64,000 bases of DNA from Volvox africanus (Eukaryota > Chlorophyta > Chlorophyceae > Chlamydomonadales > Volvocaceae), in contig BSDZ01000080.1 of the NCBI GenBank assembly GCA_030268105.1, positions 3,349,501 to 3,413,500 of the forward strand. Reading direction: 5' to 3'. Each line of letters starts with the position of its first letter. Within the stretch, counting starts at the first letter, position 1. Shown here piece after piece: positions 61,901 to 64,000 of this stretch. The notes beneath the pieces were generated by a model, which was not told where the DNA came from, made no database searches, and worked only from the letters and a program-made list of their open reading frames with translations. Position numbers and translations under genes: made by a program.

Positions 61901-62119
61901 GGAGGATAGGGGGCGACCTTGAGGCTCAAACAGATTACAAAAGCCATCAAAGCCGGCACGGACAGTTCGTGCATCAAAAGAAAAACGTCTCCCTATCACC
62001 TGCTCCACTTGGTTTAAAACAGAGGGCAAAAGAGCCCGTACTGCACGGCACTTTGCTACCATCTGGCCCACAGCAAAGATCCCAGGTGGTGACCCCTCTA
62101 TACCAGCCTGGGCAAGTTC
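58963..62119 (-). pseudogene. Outer pol, 5' part: protease, RT, RNase H and integrase start
   Basis: Begins right after the gag UAG in the same frame (ELAQAGIEGSPPGIF). After QKQLAH at about 61826 a TAG stops that frame, and the sequence continues in another frame from LTRACKRQHPDT. Alignment to the inner copy shows 2 nt missing here. Downstream: protease ALADSGASDDFIS; RT STSPYSAPILFVGKKDG, FSSIDLQQGYNQIRI and IGYLDDILVFSK; RNase H DASIHGTGAVLLQQG and LKTDHKPLTFL; integrase zinc finger (HPGCTRLLELLRHQFWWPRM, CDLCQCNKA) and catalytic Asp in VSMDFIVALPKTEGGYDAVL. It ends at VSDRG where the inner element entered. Confidence 0.87.
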
Positions 62120-63800
62120 CTAGTGGTCCTTACCCTTATTTTTCTCCGCCCCCAGCATTGGGCAGGAGTCGACCCTATGTTGGTCGGAACCGCAACGGAG
62201 GCACATCCCATGTTTACGAAAATGGAACTCCCGTCTAGTACATTTGAATGTGGTTAGATACTCCGCCAGGTTCTGCTTAGGCCCCTTCTTCTGCACATGG
62301 CCCCCTTTTGGGGCCAAGTGCCTCCCCTGCTGTCCGCCGCCCCTCTTAGACTTACCGGCGCCCTTAACCTGCCGCGGCTGATCCTCGTGCCCGGTGATGC
62401 CTGGACGAACGGATGCAGCCCGCGGTTTTTTGGTCGGGAGCGCCGGGGGCTCCTCGTCAGGGTCGTCGCAGGCCATGTCCTGTACCGACAGCATGTTCAT
62501 TTTGGGACGGGCCAGTTTGTCATATTCCCGTCGGGCCAGTAACCTAAGTTCAGCTCCCAGGGAGAACTGAACCAAGTCTGTATATGACTTAAAGGTTTTA
62601 CCCGACAGGTCAGTTGCACAGTCCCCACTAAGGTCGGATGAGAGGCCCTGCTGAAACCAAAACACACGCTCACTATCAGACAGGTCCGCAATGGGCGTGA
62701 CAAGAGCCTCAAAGCGGCTCTGATAGGCAGAGACAGTTTCTCCAGGGCGCATGCGGTATTTGCCAGCATTTAATTTCAGGCGTGCCTCAGTGTCACGTGA
62801 CTGGACCTGGGGTGCAAAACGGACAAGCAGTGCTTCTAGCAGTTCCTCAGATGTATAGGAATCCCTTGCGTTAGTCCATTGATCGTGCCATAATCTTGCC
62901 GCGCCTTTAAAGGCAGTGGCCAAGAAAAGACGGCGCGTAGAGTCCTGTTGACCCCCACGGGCTGTGGCAAAGTAGTTCCTAACATTACGGACAAAGGCCC
63001 GTGTTAGAGGCGCAGCAACTCGTCCTAAATCAGTAAGCTTAACATCCATAGGGATATTCAGCTTAGGCACTGCGATCGCTATTTTTATCACCTCGTCCTC
63101 ATGTCCAGTATGAGGAGGCCCAGGTGGCCTGGAAGAGGTGCCCGCAACAGCAGCACAAGTTGTTGCGGCAGCAGCGGGAGCCATCCCAGGAATATCCACG
63201 GCACCAGGTGTCAAATGGTTTGACACTACAGCAGGGCCATGAACATAAAAAGGGGATGGGGCATAAATAGGTGATGTAGGTGCCTCAGGGGATGCTGTGC
63301 CGCCTTGCCTGGGAATAGGTGAAGGCTGGTTCGGAAGGTCGATACCACCTGCCACAGCAGCATTTGGTGGCTGTGTCAACCTAGAGAGCCATTCCCACCT
63401 ATTCGCTTGGCTAGCATTAGCAGCAATCCGGCCAACAAACTGAAAGGTGTTGGCAGCAAGAGCCGAGACAGCATTCGCTAAGTTCGAGGCTTGCATATTG
63501 TATGCCTGAAAACCTAACAGATCGAACTGCGAGTGACTGTTCTGGCGAAAGGCAAAGCAAAGGCAAGGACCAGGGCCTACCCAACGCTTGGATGCCTTCG
63601 ATGAACTTCAAAAATTTTGAAGTCCGCGCGTGAAGTTGATTTGCGATGGATCGGAGTGACTGGGCAGAAGTGCCGCTCCGACGGGTCTGAGGTGTTGACA
63701 CGGTGGTAGCCGCAGCGAAAATGGCGGCGCTCAGCTCCTCAGGCAATGTCTCCATCTCCAGAGGGATGTCAGCAGAAGGAAGATCGTGGTCGATGTCCAT
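62120..63800 (-). CDS. Outer gag (capsid and CCHC zinc knuckle)
   Basis: Main frame 63496-62120 ends in TAG at 62120-62122. Capsid core: AARLWHDQWTNARDSYTSEE, ...YQSRFEALVTPIADLSDSE and RVFWFQQGL. A standard zinc knuckle CLRCGSDQHRVDSC (CX2CX4HX4C) follows a basic linker. ATG 63800 opens an upstream leader (MDIDHDLPSADIPLEMETLP) in another frame. A 67-nt GT-AG intron (63580-63514; TTGG|GTAGGC to TTAG|GTTTTC) joins it to the main frame in phase and gives about 537 residues. Without splicing, translation would have to start inside, near 63496. The splice is inference, supported by the matching donor in the inner copy. Confidence 0.75.
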
Positions 63801-63906
63801 TTATAAAAGGGTAGCTTGAGTGGCTTGAGCAGTTACCACAGAAAGACTTGAGAAGGCTTGAAAAAATTTCAGCGGAAGACTTGACGAGACGTCCCAGGGA
63901 GGAACA

Positions 63907-63918
63907 GTCTCGATACCA
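63907..63918 (-). other. Outer element primer-binding site
   Basis: TGGTATCGAGAC, 3 nt after the 5' LTR, identical to the inner element's site. Confidence 0.75.
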
Positions 63919-63921
63919 GCT

Positions 63922-64000
63922 TGTTGTATATGGTACCCACGAAGGGTGGTATCAAAAGATACCGGTTGTTGTGCCAGAGCCCGATTAAGTAGAGCCGCCG
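63922..64000 (-). repeat. Outer element 5' LTR, partial
   Basis: 79 bases are present before the window ends, identical to 50073-50151. The rest lies to the right. Confidence 0.88.

Larger units (their letters stand above)
50073..64000 (-). mobile_element. Outer Ty3/gypsy chromovirus, split by a nested element; runs off the right edge
   Basis: Minus-strand LTR retrotransposon. Its 3' LTR is 50073-50494; its 5' LTR starts at 63922 and leaves the window. The 79 visible bases of the 5' LTR match the 3' LTR exactly. Order on the element strand: LTR, PBS, gag, UAG, pol (protease, RT, RNase H, integrase, chromodomain), polypurine tract, LTR. The integrase is split at Asp-Arg-Gly/Thr-Gln by the inner element; removing 51476-58957 and one CCGCG copy restores a continuous frame. 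The left flank (GCGTG, 50068-50072) should be the target-site duplication, testable only beyond the window. Confidence 0.9.

Overview
The window looks like nuclear DNA of a chlamydomonadalean green alga (a Chlamydomonas or volvocine relative; the genus cannot be fixed from sequence alone). The evidence is: intron-dense genes with GT[G/A]AG, GTGCG and a few GC donors; TGTAA poly(A) signals downstream of stops; telomere-type CCCTAAAA motifs; an ELIP-like protein of the light-harvesting superfamily; and the plant/algal DUF3755 family. There are no bacterial operons and no rRNA or tRNA genes that I could recognise. Exon coordinates given below were worked out by hand from reading frame, splice dinucleotides and phase. 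They are firm where stated exactly and approximate where marked so.

Layout. 1-98: 3' end of a plus-strand gene. 2.9-7.2 kb (minus): BAR-PH protein of the fungal Slm1 type, possibly with 5' exons up to 8.2 kb. 9.8-12.8 kb (minus): ELIP/LHC-like protein carrying a 680-residue N-terminal extension. 13.6-20.4 kb (minus): secreted cPLA2-type phospholipase/lysophospholipase in many exons. 22.3-30.2 kb (minus): large SFI1-like (WxxW/centrin-binding-type repeats) plus coiled-coil protein, transcribed divergently from a 168-residue coiled-coil protein at 30.6-31.4 kb (plus). 32.8-34.4 kb (minus): two small unknown genes. 35.3-37.1 kb (minus): SANT/DUF3755 nuclear protein, divergent from a SEC12/PREB-like WD40 membrane protein at 37.7-41.8 kb (plus). 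43.6-49.8 kb (plus): PP2C-type protein phosphatase whose introns hold LINE debris and a 390-bp (TATTA)n array.

50.1-64.0 kb is a nested pair of Ty3/gypsy chromoviruses, both on the minus strand. The outer element (5' LTR running off the right edge) has its integrase split by a complete inner element of 7,482 bp with a CCGCG target-site duplication. Both elements keep gag and pol in the same frame separated by one UAG codon, use the same primer-binding site, and have a matching candidate splice donor in the gag leader. The inner 5' LTR carries a precise 22-bp insertion of telomeric CCCTAAAA repeat that is absent from its 3' LTR.

The host genes do not form one pathway. They cover membrane shaping (BAR-PH), lipid hydrolysis (PLA), COPII initiation (SEC12), signalling (PP2C), chromatin (SANT/DUF3755), photoprotection (ELIP-like) and probably centriole/cilium structure (SFI1-like pair). 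The most unusual signals are the gag-UAG-pol arrangement, the telomeric insert in the LTR, the ELIP extension, and two GC-AG introns in one gene.
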